Assembly (NCBI GenBank): GCA_943735955.1
Contig: OX030970.1
Location: forward strand, 4,711,869 to 4,775,868
DNA from: Piscicola geometra
Lineage: Eukaryota > Annelida > Clitellata > Hirudinida > Piscicolidae
Length of the DNA: 64,000 bases
Reading direction: 5' to 3'
The notes under the pieces were generated by a model. That model did not search any database. It was given only the letters and a program-made list of their open reading frames with translations, and was not told the DNA's origin. A program made the position numbers and the translations under genes. Numbering within the stretch: position 1 is the stretch's first letter; each line of letters begins with the position of its first letter. This document shows, piece after piece, positions 40,665 through 52,979 of the stretch.

Positions 40665-41744
40665 CTCAAACACACACACGCACACACAAACTTACGGTTG
40701 TAGTAGTCATAAGTACTTCCGTACTCAACACCACTCATTTTGCTAACAGAAAAGTATTTAGGCTACTTTTAAAGTTAGCCTTAGTAACACTTGATTGTCA
40801 TTAGCATCATTATAGTTTTAGTTGGTTGTATCAGCATCATTAAAGTGTTAATTGATAGTCATTAGCATCATTAGAGTTTTAATTGATAGTCATTAGCATC
40901 ATCATAGTGTTAATTGATAGTTATTAGCATCATTAGAGTTTTAATTGATTGTCATTATAATTAGTGATATAAACGTTGATGAATGAAAAATTGAATATCC
41001 GCAGGTTGTTATTCATTCAAATCAGCAACAGTGGTTGTCTATTCATGGAACAACTTTAATTACCTGTGTATATTCCTATATTACTATTATTACCACTAGT
41101 ACTTTTACTATTAATAATGATATTATTATTACCACTAGTACTATTACTATTAATACTATTAATTTTTTAATGACAAAACTATTAATCCTTATATATTATT
41201 ATATCTCAGATTGTAATCGATATAATGATATTCGTCGTTGCATTGCATACAAAATGACGGTATACTTTTTATTTCTATTTGTTTTATGACAAATGTCTTC
41301 ATGTCTCTTCTGAACTTCTTGTCAGGAATGGATTTCCAGATGTTCAAATGTATTTTAAATTTTATGAATGAAACTATATATATCTACAGATATAAGAATT
41401 TTTTTTTTATTCAACCTCAATTTTTATGATTTACTCTATAAACAGATTTAAAAACGTTCAGATCTTGAAGTTGTTGTTGGCATGCCAACTTTTGGGAAAA
41501 CAAAAATAAAATGAACGAACTCATTAATATTAATCGATAAAATCATCTTGAATATTATTATTAATCATTATAATCATTATTAATTGTAATAGACTATGAA
41601 GCAATAATGAAGTGCAATTCAAAGAAATATGAGATTCAAGAATTTTAACAATCAAAATAATGTCATTGTATTTTAGGTTGAATAACTTATAAGTCTGTCT
41701 CTTATATACTGGCGAGCACTTAAACCATCACGTGACACAAACAT

Positions 41745-41843
<99 letters not shown>

Positions 41844-42297
41844 CACACACACACACACACTTACACACACACACAGACACACACACATGAAAGGAGACAA
41901 GAACAGAAGAAATAAAAATACATTCTCCAAAAGATATCATAAAAATAATCGTCAATTATTTAAGTGTTAGTATCAAAAATATTTAAATTAAAATATTTAA
42001 AAAAATAAATAAAAATCTTGTGAATTTGGAAAAACAGTGGAAGCATTATTTACAAAAAAGCAAAATGTGGAAAATTAAAGTGGAAAAATCATAAAAGAAA
42101 GAATAGAGGAAGAAGAGGAAAAGGAAGGTGGTTGCATATGTTCGCGAGCAAAAATTCCCACAGCAATGCATGCCACAGTGTGCAACAACTCCTCCTGTCC
42201 TTTCCCATGAGTGCTCCTCCATACGTATGCAGGTAGTATATACAGAACACACATAAACATAAAGCCACACACATAGCGACACACATAGCGAAACACA

Positions 42298-42375
<78 letters not shown>

Positions 42376-42975
42376 CACACGCACACACACACACAAACAC
42401 ACACACACACACACGCACACACACACACATACACACACAAATATATACACGTGCATGGAGTTCTTAAAGAGGAGTCCAATATTTGATTAGGAGAGAAGAG
42501 GACAATGGGCTTTATATGCGGTCACAATGAATTCCAAGCGGTTCCCCAATTGTCATATTATTATTATTATTATATATATAATTTAAAAGAATTTAAATAT
42601 AGTAAGGAGTCCACATCAGTGAAGAACAACACATTTTAAGTTTGTTTCATATAAATTAAAGACATGACATCTCTCCTCGTCTTTTGAAAAGCAACATATT
42701 CGATGAGAACTCATTGAAATGTCGCTTTCTTCTTTACAATTGGCTTTGTGAATGCTCTTGTCAAGACTGAATCACTGCAGAGATGCATCCAGTGTGAAAG
42801 GTCCCCAGGGAGTACACATTTAGAATTTAAAACCTGCTCAATTCTCCACAAATTATGTGTTTTTCACCGAATACTTAGACAAAGCACTCCATTTTGACGT
42901 CTTTAGTGGTTTGTTAGATTCCATAAAATCTGAAGCATTAAAACAAAGTCTTAAATGAGATGCAAACTTCCATGC
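39707..42975. other. Intergenic DNA with microsatellites
   Basis: No gene recognised. It holds (ATC)n at 40240-40335, (CA)n at 40612-40690, 41746-41887 and 42292-42440, and a GTTTTAATTGATAGTCATTAGCATCATT-like imperfect tandem at about 40795-40960. A plus ORF at 40380-40620 runs into the CA repeat and is not recognised. The RBPJ promoter should lie in the low part of this interval, but no TATA box is obvious. Confidence 0.6.
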
Positions 42976-43047
42976 AGCAGAGTGGCGCAGCGGAAGCGTG
43001 CTGGGCCCATAACCCAGAGGTCCGTGGATCGAAACCACGCTCTGCTA
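42976..43047 (+). tRNA. Initiator tRNA-Met (CAU)
   Basis: A 72-base cloverleaf with a full acceptor stem (AGCAGAG/CTCTGCT with A1:U72), D-arm, anticodon stem GCTGGGC-CCAT-AACCCAG with CAT anticodon, and a T arm reading GTGGATCGAAACCAC. A1:U72, the three G:C pairs next to the anticodon loop and ATCGAAAC in place of TTCGAAAC in the T loop are hallmarks of eukaryotic initiator tRNA. No intron is present. A T5 run at 43050-43054 is a Pol III terminator. Confidence 0.97.
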
Positions 43048-43049
43048 AC

Positions 43050-43054
43050 TTTTT
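43050..43054 (+). terminator. Pol III terminator of tRNA-iMet
   Basis: Run of T residues three bases after the mature tRNA end. Confidence 0.8.
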
Positions 43055-43057
43055 GGC

Positions 43058-43105
43058 GAGCGGGATGGCTTAGATGGTAAGACCTGCAACTCGAAGGTCG
43101 CTTCT
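43058..43105 (+). mobile_element. Truncated head of the tRNA-derived SINE
   Basis: GAGCGGGATGGCTTAGATGG then GACCTGCAACTCGAAGGTCGC match the head of copies 1-3, broken off before box B. It begins only about ten bases past the initiator tRNA. Confidence 0.75.
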
Positions 43106-43259
43106 TCTTAGATATTATTAATATATTTTATTATATTTTATTATGAACGTACTTCCAATGTATTTCGCCATTTTATTAGTCTGCTTGAAGAACTGTGGTT
43201 TGCTTTAAATCCATTTCAAGAATTTCTGGAGATGCCAAAAATTGGGATGTCATTCGAAT

Positions 43260-44225
43260 GCTAGGAAGACATAATGATTGGTCTGATGGAAAAGCTCTTC
43301 CAAAAAGAATGTCATAAAGTCAGAAGAGTTTGGTTTCCGCAAACGAACGGTGTACGACAAGGGTTAATTTTGTCAGCAGATCTCATCAACATCTATCTTG
43401 AGCATATAACGCGAGAAGCCCTTGAAGGAATGAAAAAACATTGTGTGATTGAAGGAATTATTAAAAAGCTATATTTAGATGACGAGATCAGTCTCATGGC
43501 TGGATTATAGAGTCACGCACAGATATTCCTGGATAGAGTGGATAACGTCAGCTCAGCTCAAAGTATGGACAAGAAATAAACGACTCCAAACAGAATAGAT
43601 GATGTCGAGGTCAAAAACTGTTGAAAGAGTCAAGAGAGTGGAGAAGAACATGCTGCTGAGAGGAAAAAACCTTGGATCGAGCGTGACCTCAGCTAGTGAC
43701 AGTGCGAAAGCCGTCAGAGTGGGAAGAACCACAGCCTTGAATTCAATGAGTGGTCTTGTCAGCATTTGCAGGAACAAGAATATTAATCAACTAACCAAAA
43801 TGAAACTGTGAACCTCGCTCATCATCCCGATTGTCCTCTATGGATGTGAAACGTGGACTGTGGGAAAAGCTGAAGAAGGTCAACTACTTGTTTTCGAAAT
43901 AGCGACATTCAGAAAGATATTATCGACAAGATGAGAAATTACAGCGTCAGGAAGGTGCTCAAGCGATAGTTCAAAGAGTTCACCAACGTCAACAACAGTG
44001 ACTTGGGCATGAACTCCGAATGGATAAAAAGAGAATTGCTAACACAAAACTGATGGGACAACTAAAAGAGGGCAGCCAGGAAAAACATGGTCATCAGCAG
44101 CATTCTCAAGATGCGAAGGGAGACCACAAACGATATGATGGCTGGCCCAAGACAGCTTCCGATAGCGTTTGTTGTCCAAGAATGTGAGAGCCTACGTCGA
44201 CGTGCCAGAGCTCTGACATAAGGGA
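43260..44225 (+). pseudogene. LINE reverse transcriptase remnant
   Basis: Decayed reading: GVRQGLILSADLINIYLEHI (motif B region), then LYLDDEISLMA in place of the catalytic YADD motif, LNSMSGLVSICRNKNI, and IVLYGCETWTVGKAEEG, a typical segment following the RT domain in jockey/RTE-type LINEs. Stops and frameshifts occur at 43508, around 43570, at 43809 and beyond. It differs from the fragment at 5772-6597. Confidence 0.75.
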
Positions 44226-44349
44226 AAGAAGAAGATAGGAAAAATTCAACTTTAATGAATAGTAATCACAGTTTATGATACGCTGGTCAATAATTTGTAT
44301 ATTAAAATTATCGATTAACGTTAGCATTAAAGCTTCCATAAATAAGCAG

Positions 44350-44514
44350 ATCGATGAGAAGAAATTACGAATTTACTCCTCACCTCTTCTCATAGGCTTA
44401 AGTTGCTCTTGGAAACGCTAATCTCCTCTCCAAGAGCTATGAGATGATGGTAGGAATTGAATGCACGAACTTTGGTAGTCAGCAGCTTTACCGCTAGACC
44501 ATCGCTTCTCCCTG
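44350..44514 (-). mobile_element. Second tRNA-derived SINE family, minus strand
   Basis: On the minus strand, box A TGGTCTAGCGGTAAAGC (44486-44502) and a box B-like TTCAATTCCTACC (44449-44461) lie about 25 bases apart, followed by AT-rich body sequence. It resembles a tRNA-derived SINE head rather than a functional tRNA. Only one copy is in the window. Confidence 0.5.
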
Positions 44515-44570
44515 ATTTGAAGATTCATTTCCTCAAAAACGACACGAGTTTGCTTCACTCCCAGGCTTCC

Positions 44571-45411
44571 GGTAAACGGATAAAAAGTCTTCAAGATAAA
44601 AAGTCTTCAAGATATAAAGTCTTCAGGATATGACGTCTTTAGGATAAAAAGTCTTCGGATAAAAAGTCTTCAGGATAAAAAGTCTTCAAGATATAAAATC
44701 TTCAGGATATGAATTCTTTAGGATAAAAAGTCTTCGGATAAAAAAGTCTTCAGGATAAAAAGTATTCGGATAAAAAGTCTTCAGGATAAAAAGTCTTCAG
44801 GATAAAAAGTCTTCAACAAGAGATTTTCATTGAAAAAAACTTTTTATATAATTTTAGTGATTTTAATTAATTTAAAATAATTTTAAGAAACAAATTTAAT
44901 TAATAAATAATGAAAAAGACTAACTAGTTATTTGAAATATTTTTTAGCTTATGTTGGAAATATAAAATAGAAGACATGAAACTTTCAGAGTTTTAAGAGA
45001 AATGTGGTTAGAGCTCCCAGAAGGAAAAGAATAATCGGGAAGGAGAAGTGCTTTTTATATAATTTTATTAATTTTAATAGAGCAAACATTAGATTAAAGT
45101 ATTAAATTTTAATCTTTTAGTTTTAAGGATCACGTGTTCTTCTTCAAAGATTCTTTCTTTGAAGACTTTTTATAACCCCGATCGAGAACCAGCAAACAAT
45201 TTCATGGTTGAGGTGTTAAAACAACAACAGCCAAGTCAAATTTATTCAAAAGCTATTTCAAGATTGAACGAAAAAAATATAGCAAACATTAGATAAAAGT
45301 ATCAAATTTTATCCTTTAAGTTTTAATCACGTGTTTTTCCTTAAAAATAAATTTTTTGAAGATTTTTTTCCTGAAGACTTTTTTATCCTGATGACTTTTT
45401 ATCCTAGAACC
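44571..45411. mobile_element. Foldback element B, intact, 9-bp target duplication
   Basis: It starts GGTAAACGGATAAAAAGTC, carries a left array of AGGATAAAAAGTCTTC units, an AT-rich interior and a right array, and ends GACTTTTTATCCTAGAACC. The exact 9-bp repeat CAGGCTTCC flanks it (44562-44570 and 45412-45420). It is the reverse-oriented, MITE-free counterpart of element A. A 9-bp duplication and long terminal arms recall Mutator-like (MULE) foldback elements, but no transposase links it to a superfamily. Confidence 0.88.
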
Positions 45412-46813
45412 CAGGCTTCCAATGGGGTTGACATTTTTAGAAGCCAATGATATTGGAATTGTAGTGTTTGATTTATACAAAAGAATGATATTTGTTTTTT
45501 TGATGAGCCAAAAGAAAATCTTTAAAGACAAACTTAAAAAAGTAAGACAAGTTTTGCTTTTTTTTCGCTAAAACGGTAGTTCCTTTTCCAATCACTTCAC
45601 TCCTCACAATCGGCTACTTGCATGATATCTATCCATTTCAGTTTGACCCATTTTTATAACAAATAGTTAATTTCATTTTTTTAAGTGGCCCTCGATAAAG
45701 CTAAATATTAGAGAAAATAAGTCATATCTTATACCCGAATACGTTGTTATATATAGATAGAACTATGCCGTGTCAAAGCTAGGTTGGGGTTTTCGAAACA
45801 ATGAATGCTGGTGAATGACAGCAGATTTAAGAGAGAGAGGCATGGGAAAGTGTATGTCCTATGAGAAAATTAGTTGAAAAAGTTTTGAGAGATCGTGAAA
45901 AGAGGGCTTTAGTGATCTGAGGAATGTAGTGAGAGAGAAAGAGAATGAGAGGAGAGAGGATAGCTAGAATGGTCGCATGTGAAAATAAAGTGAATTTATT
46001 TCCCAGCATACATTGACTTGATAGATGTATGACAGTGATCTTCATATGTTGGTAGGCCGACCTGTGAGTCCTAACACACATGTATGCAGCTAGTTCATGA
46101 GAAGTGGGCTGGGAAATTCGATCACTCATGTGAAGTTATTTCGAAATGTGCTTCTTATATTTGTTTGATTTAATAACATTTGCAATCAAATTGTGTAAAT
46201 CATAATAATTAAAATAATTGAGTGATAGAAAAGATGAGAAATAAAAGTCATTTATTTTTGCCTTCTTAAATCATGACTTCAATAACTATAGTTACAAAGC
46301 ATTATATTAAAGTATTAGGTTAAAAATTAGGATACAATTTGTGCAGTGGCTTTTAAGAATGAATAATCTGCCACATAATCTATGAGTTCTTATATAGTTT
46401 TTTTACTGCAAATCTGAATAGATTTAGTTAGATTCAGAGAATGTTTAATACATGCATGAAGTATTGAAACAAAGTCTTGATAGATTGCAAACTAAATCCC
46501 ATCATCATACATCTTAATGATTTATGCATTCTTTAACATATCATCCTCTTTATAGCATATTTTATTATTCTTTATAAATCTGAAAAATTTTTCAAATTTA
46601 AATGCTTTCAAACCTTATTCCATGCAAGTACTTTATAAAATATAAATTAGAACTAATTAGTCAGTTCACCCTTCATTCAATACTTGTTCAAAATAATATT
46701 TTTTATTGATTATATTTAAACAGAAAGTTATTCCTAAATATATCAAAATGTTTTATGAGTGAGTGAAATCAGATAACAGAATAATAGAAAGAATAGTGCT
46801 TAGTATAAAAGAT

Positions 46814-47362
46814 TTATCTCAAACCTTTTGTTTCAAGTGGGACAGTGCAAGAAGTTTCATTTTTTGATAATGGTGGGTAAGGCAAGACAAATGAAGATGA
46901 GTTGGTGTTGTGGAAGAGATGGCTGCCTTGTGAAGTAATCAAACTTTTACTTATAACATTTTCTGCATTTTCGGGGGTTAGAATACTGGAACCAGGAAGA
47001 TAAGAATGGTTCAAGAAGTCATTTTTAACAGAAGGCAGAGCAGAGTTGTAGCTTAAACTAGTGATGACTGTTCTGTCAAGCTCGTTCGTTTGCTTTTTGC
47101 TATTTTGATCCCATCCATTTTGACTAAAACTCAATTCAACATTTGAATCTAATCTGGGAATTTTTGCCACAGAGGGAGAACTTTTTTTGTCTCTTTCATC
47201 TGACGACTTAAAAGTTTCGTAAAATCCGCTGCTACTTTTCCTACGCAAGGGAAGTTTGACTCGAGCATCATTGTCACTCCTGAGTTCAACAAAAGCGCTT
47301 TCTTTGCTAGAAGGTTTCAGATGTGATAAATCTAAATCACTTAACTTTTTGTTAATTGCCAT
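46814..47362 (-). CDS. Uncharacterised 182-residue protein, single exon
   Basis: An ATG-started ORF (MAINKKLSDLDLSHLKPSSK) ends in TGA at 46814. It is Ser-, Asn- and Lys-rich and hydrophilic, with no signal peptide, membrane segment or recognisable domain. A basic LPLRRKSSSGFYETF stretch lies near residue 40 and a Pro/Leu patch near residue 160. Composition is balanced and unlike the simple-repeat ORFs around it. AATAAA lies about 105 bases past the stop on the same strand. It could be a real intronless gene or the last exon of one. I recognise no family. Confidence 0.5.
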   Translation of the reverse strand: MAINKKLSDLDLSHLKPSSKESAFVELRSDNDARVKLPLRRKSSSGFYETFKSSDERDKKSSPSVAKIPRLDSNVELSFSQNGWDQNSKKQTNELDRTVITSLSYNSALPSVKNDFLNHSYLPGSSILTPENAENVISKSLITSQGSHLFHNTNSSSFVLPYPPLSKNETSCTVPLETKGLR

Positions 47363-48279
47363 TTAATTCAAGTTTTATGACCAAAACTAATTTAATGGCC
47401 ATGCTTTAATGACTACAAAAAATTAACACATTTAAACAACATTCTAGAACCTAGATAAATTGAAAATTTTATAATTTTCAATGGTTGACGAAACAGGCAA
47501 TATGTCTTTGATTTGTTTTTGAGAAATAGTTACTTTTTTACAAATTTTGTTAAATACCTGAATTTTTGTCATGGCTTATGTATTTATACTCAAATATTTC
47601 CATACTTACATAGGTTACATTGTGTGTATGGCATAGTTGTGAAGTTATATTCTATAACTTATAGTGATAAATAATATTGTTTAGACAGCTGAGATTGTTA
47701 AGTGTTTGTTATTCTTGTTATATTCTTATTGAGCTGAAGAAGGGTTCAGGTTGTTTGTGCGCTTGTCACTGTCGATGCTACTACCTCTTGTTGCAGACTC
47801 TCAACATTTCCTGCGCAGTAGGTTGTGTGTTCCCGTTTGAAAATATATTAAGAAATGGAACGCAGGAAACTTGTTAATAATTTATAATAGAGTAAAAGAT
47901 TTTAAATACATTTCTCTAAATAAGATTATGAAACGTATGATCTGATTAGGCCCATATAACGCTCCACTTTGGCAAGCAAGTTTTCAGGAGTGAGAGCTTC
48001 TTCACTGACCAATTAAACTGCATAAAATTATCTCACTATTCCTTCTTGGCTTATCTTCATTTATTTTTAATTAGCTGTGTCTATTAATTTCTAATTAACT
48101 ATAATTGCTAATTTTCAATTAGGTGCGTCTATACATTTTTTATAATCTGTGTCTATTAATTTATAATTAGAATTATTTTATCAATTGAAACATTCTTGAA
48201 GTAGTTTTCAGCTTGTTTAGAAGAATGAAAGTCATTGTAACACGCTGGTAGATCTTTTATATGGCATAACTTGTTTCTG

Positions 48280-48583
<304 letters not shown>

Positions 48584-48817
48584 TATTTGATAATGTACGG
48601 TTTGAAAATGAGACTGTGCAATGGAAACTTTGTATTAAAATATTATTTTTTATAAAACCTGACCCTAAATATTCTAAATATACTGCGTAACTTTTGGATG
48701 GAGGAAAAAGTCAGAATTACGAAATGAATTTTTATTTTTATTTTTGTTGTTTGAAATGGGCCACATTCTCAGGCTTAGAGACAAAAAGACCTCAGCAAAG
48801 ACGAAGGAGATACCTTT

Positions 48818-49445
48818 ATGAGACTGTGCTTCCTGCTGAGAGGCCAGGCAGCCACAGCAGCCATGCGGCCACAAGAGCAAATTTCCACCTGCACATCAAC
48901 TGAACATCAAGTAGCATCTTCAACTCCAAGAAGATCAATCTGGAAGAGACTTTCAAAATTATTTGGCAAAGAGAACATCTTTCTGAGAGTACAAACAATA
49001 TTAAAAACTACAACAACAAGTCAAGCAAAAGAAGCGACAGACGAGGAATTGTAAAGAAAGCATCTTAACCATGAATGGAGAAACATGGAAAATGCAGTTC
49101 ACAACACTTACTCCTACGTTGGATGAGGGAAGCGACATCGCAGGTTGCTACTGAGGTTCTAGTGATGTCTGAAGTTTTTTCGTTTCCCTCATCCGATCTA
49201 GCAGTCACAGAAGTTGCTGATGGCTCCCTATAGTCACTCCCGCACTTTGCATGACTTCTTCGTTCAGGGTTTCATGTCCGGAAGAGGATCCTGCTCTCAA
49301 TTCTTCGTTCTCAACGCCATCGACACCGGTGTCTTCTCGGCTGCTTCTGTCCCTGAAGAAGATTTATTTTTCTTGCCAAATAATCGTGAGTCTTTTCAAT
49401 CTTCTTGGAGTTGACGATGCCAGTTGATGTGCAGTGGAAGCTGGA
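48818..49445. repeat. Inverted pair of coding-like segments
   Basis: Plus-strand 48880-49050 encodes VASSTPRRSIWKRLSKLFGK, and minus-strand 49440-49330 encodes LASSTPRRLKRLT with a shifted continuation LFGKKNKSS. The DNA arms also share GCACATCAACTG and CAACTCCAAGAAGAT, and the centre near 49110-49195 has inverted GATGAGGGAA/TTCCCTCATC. It is a diverged head-to-head duplication of an unknown coding segment. Neither arm is an intact gene. Confidence 0.55.
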
Positions 49446-52400
49446 GGGGAACTGGTTCTTGGGGATGGCTGGATGCTGTGCTTGTATTGGCTACTTGATC
49501 TATTTATTTTTTGTATAGATAATCTCGTCTCTTTGGTAGGCGCAATAGCCGTTGTCCTTGATCATTAAAAACTATGTATTAACTTTCACGAAAACTATGT
49601 AGTTTTGCGACTATATTTAAAAAATAACATTTGTTAAATTGTTCTATTTTAAAAGCTAAATTACGAGTATTTTCAGACTTTTTTCCTGTACTACATCTTT
49701 TTCCTTTCTTCTTATTTATTGGTTAAATAATTTACAAAACAGTTTGGTCATAAAAAAATTTATCATGCTTCAGTTGACGTAATAAAAAAAAGCTAAAATT
49801 TAAGACAACTTTATTTTTTTATAAATCCAAATTATACACTAGAAAAAGACCTAATTTTGAAAAAAAAGGAAAACTCATTTAATTAGTTTTTGAATTGTTT
49901 AGAGAGATCTAATCTTTTCAAGTCGACAAGTTTCATTCATAAAGAGAGCCACTTTTTGAAAAGACTTTCAAATAAATAAGAAATAGAGGCAAGTGTGGGC
50001 AGTGAAGGTATCAACAAATGGGCAACAGGATGTTGCGGTGAAACGCTTATCATTCAACTCACTAGCGTGGGTTCCATTCCTGCCGTCACCCAAGTGCGTC
50101 GATGCTCCAGAGGAAGCCTGCACTTGAGGCGAAGAAGAAACTCGTCAAGGTGAGGCGGTTTTTTCAATCAAGTAGAGACCGACCGAAAGTACGTGGCCGA
50201 AATTGCAAATTTTATTAGTTTCGATTTCGGTCGAATTCAAAGTTACATTTCAGCCCTTTTATGGCCAAAACTTATATTTATAGTTTCAGCTTAATTTCGC
50301 AATCTGATACCTATAATAATAATAATAATAATGACGAACATCATTATAGTGGCGTTTAACCCGAACGGGCTTCCAGGTCACTTGGGCTGCATATTTTCAT
50401 TTTCGTTGCCGACTCAGCTACCCGTTCACCACATATCCTCAATTGAGCTCGAACTATTAAATTTGGGTTCGGTTCTCATTTCCGTTGGATATCTATAAGA
50501 TATCGTAGTTGAGTGATTTATAGGTGTCTTTAAGACTGATTGTTTAAATAACATCTACTAGCATCTGGAACAACAATCATTTTATTGACATTTACGTTAA
50601 TTTATGATAGTTCCGCTTCATTTCGATTTCAGCCGAATCATAAATATCAGGTTCAGTCGGTCTCTACGATCAATCAATCAATCAAATAAATTTCTATAGC
50701 GTTCTTTCATCAAATTCAAGAGCGCTCGATCAAGAGTATAACTTCACAGTGGCCTCAGAGCGTATCGTCCTGTCGATGCTTTCCTCCGATCATCTCTCGA
50801 TGAGGGTCTCGCCATCATCCCATCAAGTTTTCTTTTTAAAGATGCCTGCTATTTTCAATCTTTTATTTTCAAAATAAATTATATATATAATATTTGTGTG
50901 TGTGTTTGTGTGTGTGTATGTATGTATGTATGTGTGTGTGTGTATGTGTGTGTGTGAGTTTGTGGGTGTGTGTGTGTAGCTTGAAAGGTAACTTCAACAG
51001 TCAAAAAAAGAATTATTCTCGTTGAATTAAACCACCTTTAAATAACATTTCAAAAGTAATGGCTCAAACAACAATGCAAAAATATGGAAGTATGCGCGCT
51101 CAATGATTGGTGGATTCAAACCAGTTTGTGTAGGATTAAAACATTGCAATTAATAATAATAATAATAGTAATGATAATAGTGATGATAATCATAACAATA
51201 ATCATAATAATAACGATAAAATAAATACCCAGGATTGTGAAGAAAGAATCACATAATGATCATGTAATGAAAATGAGAATTTAAATGTCGGCCATGTGCA
51301 TAAATGTTGCTAAAAGCCGATTGAACATCATAAATAATTAAAATAATAATTTTAAATAATAAACCAAATTTAATTAGAATTTATTTAAAAACGAGTCAAA
51401 AACACAATATTTATTATGAATAATTACTCACAAATTGTACTACAATCTAGAGAAATGATAAAGCCGTAAGAATGTTTGGTCTAAAAAAAGAGGCCATGGT
51501 TGTTAAACAGATGCGCTCGACTTGACGGCGTGAGAAGTCAGTGTTTCGCTTGAATGAATTTGCAATTTTCACAGAGAGATATTATATGGAGAGGTATACA
51601 GACATTTTGAAAAATATACATAACTCAATAGAAAGTTCAAATAAGCCATTACAAAGTCCTTCGCCGGCCGATAATTTCTTGTTTATTTACAATTACTGCT
51701 GCACACACGACTCACGAAAGTAACCGTAAACAGAAGACAATGGCCGCAGTAAGTATGCGATAACTTTGTACGCACAAAAACCATTTATTCTTCCAAATAA
51801 AACGCCTTCTCTATAAATAATATATAATTGTTCTAATACACAATATAATATTCAACATGGTTTTTATTTATAATATTGTAGTATATCATATGATGGATAG
51901 CCTTTTGATGACGTAAAAGATGCTTAGCAAATCCGCTGACATGTCTCCCTCTTAAATCCGCAGACATTTCTCTCTTTAATGTCCGTTATGTCTCCCTTTC
52001 AGGTCCGTCATGTTTGATTCAATGGGGGGCATCAGAAGCCTGTATGAACGTTGGTTGGTTGATGTGAACCAAGTTAAAGACTCAACTCCCAAGACATTTC
52101 CTAGAAGCATTGCATGTAGCGGGAAACTCTTTCTAAATATTTATAACTTTACTATTTCAATATTTATCCGTCAGAAAAAAGAAAAAATTTCAATTTGAGG
52201 TTGGATGAAACATGGGCATTTGAAGGAAGAGTATGTGATAACGAGGATTGACGAAGGGTAAGAAGCAAGAGCCATGTGTCTGTTACCATCGCTATTATGA
52301 TGATGATTGAGCTATGTGACTGTCTCGTGAAAAGCATCATACTTGTAGGCAGATCGAATAGATGAAAGCATTTCTTACATTATTACAATAACGTCTCAAA
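49446..52400. other. Intergenic DNA with dispersed repeats
   Basis: No gene recognised. The repeat with CGAACGGGCTTCCAGGTCACTTG lies at about 50325-50400 (related copy near 13527). The ATCA-tailed TATAGCG repeat is at 50669-50730, and (GT)n at 50896-50980. Small ORFs at 51541-51723 and 52010-52198 look protein-like but match nothing I know. Confidence 0.5.
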
Positions 52401-52417
52401 GAAATGAAATCACTTGC

Positions 52418-52432
52418 AAGTAGTAGTAGTAT

Positions 52433-52483
<51 letters not shown>

Positions 52484-52502
52484 CAGTAGTAGTAGTAGAA
52501 GC

Positions 52503-52558
<56 letters not shown>

Positions 52559-52601
52559 CAGTAGTAGTAGGAGTAGTAGTAGTAGTAGTAGTAGTAGAAG
52601 C

Positions 52602-52648
<47 letters not shown>

Positions 52649-52719
52649 CAGTAGTAGTAGGAGTAGTAGTAGTAGCAGTAGTAGTAGTAGTCGCAGTAGT
52701 AGTAGAAGTAGTAGTAGTA

Positions 52720-52750
<31 letters not shown>

Positions 52751-52776
52751 CAGTAGTAGTAGTAGTCGCAGTAGTA

Positions 52777-52810
<34 letters not shown>

Positions 52811-52830
52811 AAGTAGTAGTAGTAGTAGTA
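52418..52830. repeat. (AGT)n microsatellite, about 410 bp
   Basis: AGT units with AGC, AGA, AGG and TCG interruptions in a semi-regular order. A GAT tract follows at 52900-52972. The poly-Ser ORF through it is an artefact. Confidence 0.95.
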
Positions 52831-52979
52831 CTGATTATGCTATCGATAATCTTCTCGTGCATCAATTTGCCTCCTATGATTTGATCATGATAATGTTGGT
52901 GATGATTATGATGAGGATGATGATGGTGATGATGGTGGTTATGATGATGATGATGTTGATGATGATGATATGTGACCAC

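Noticed and set aside
40380..40703. Plus ORF of 107 codons ending in Thr-His repeats
   Set aside because: It runs into a CA repeat, has no splice or family support, and the first 80 residues match nothing I know.
44461..44514. Functional tRNA on the minus strand
   Set aside because: Box A is good, but the box B region and stems are degenerate. Better explained as a SINE head.
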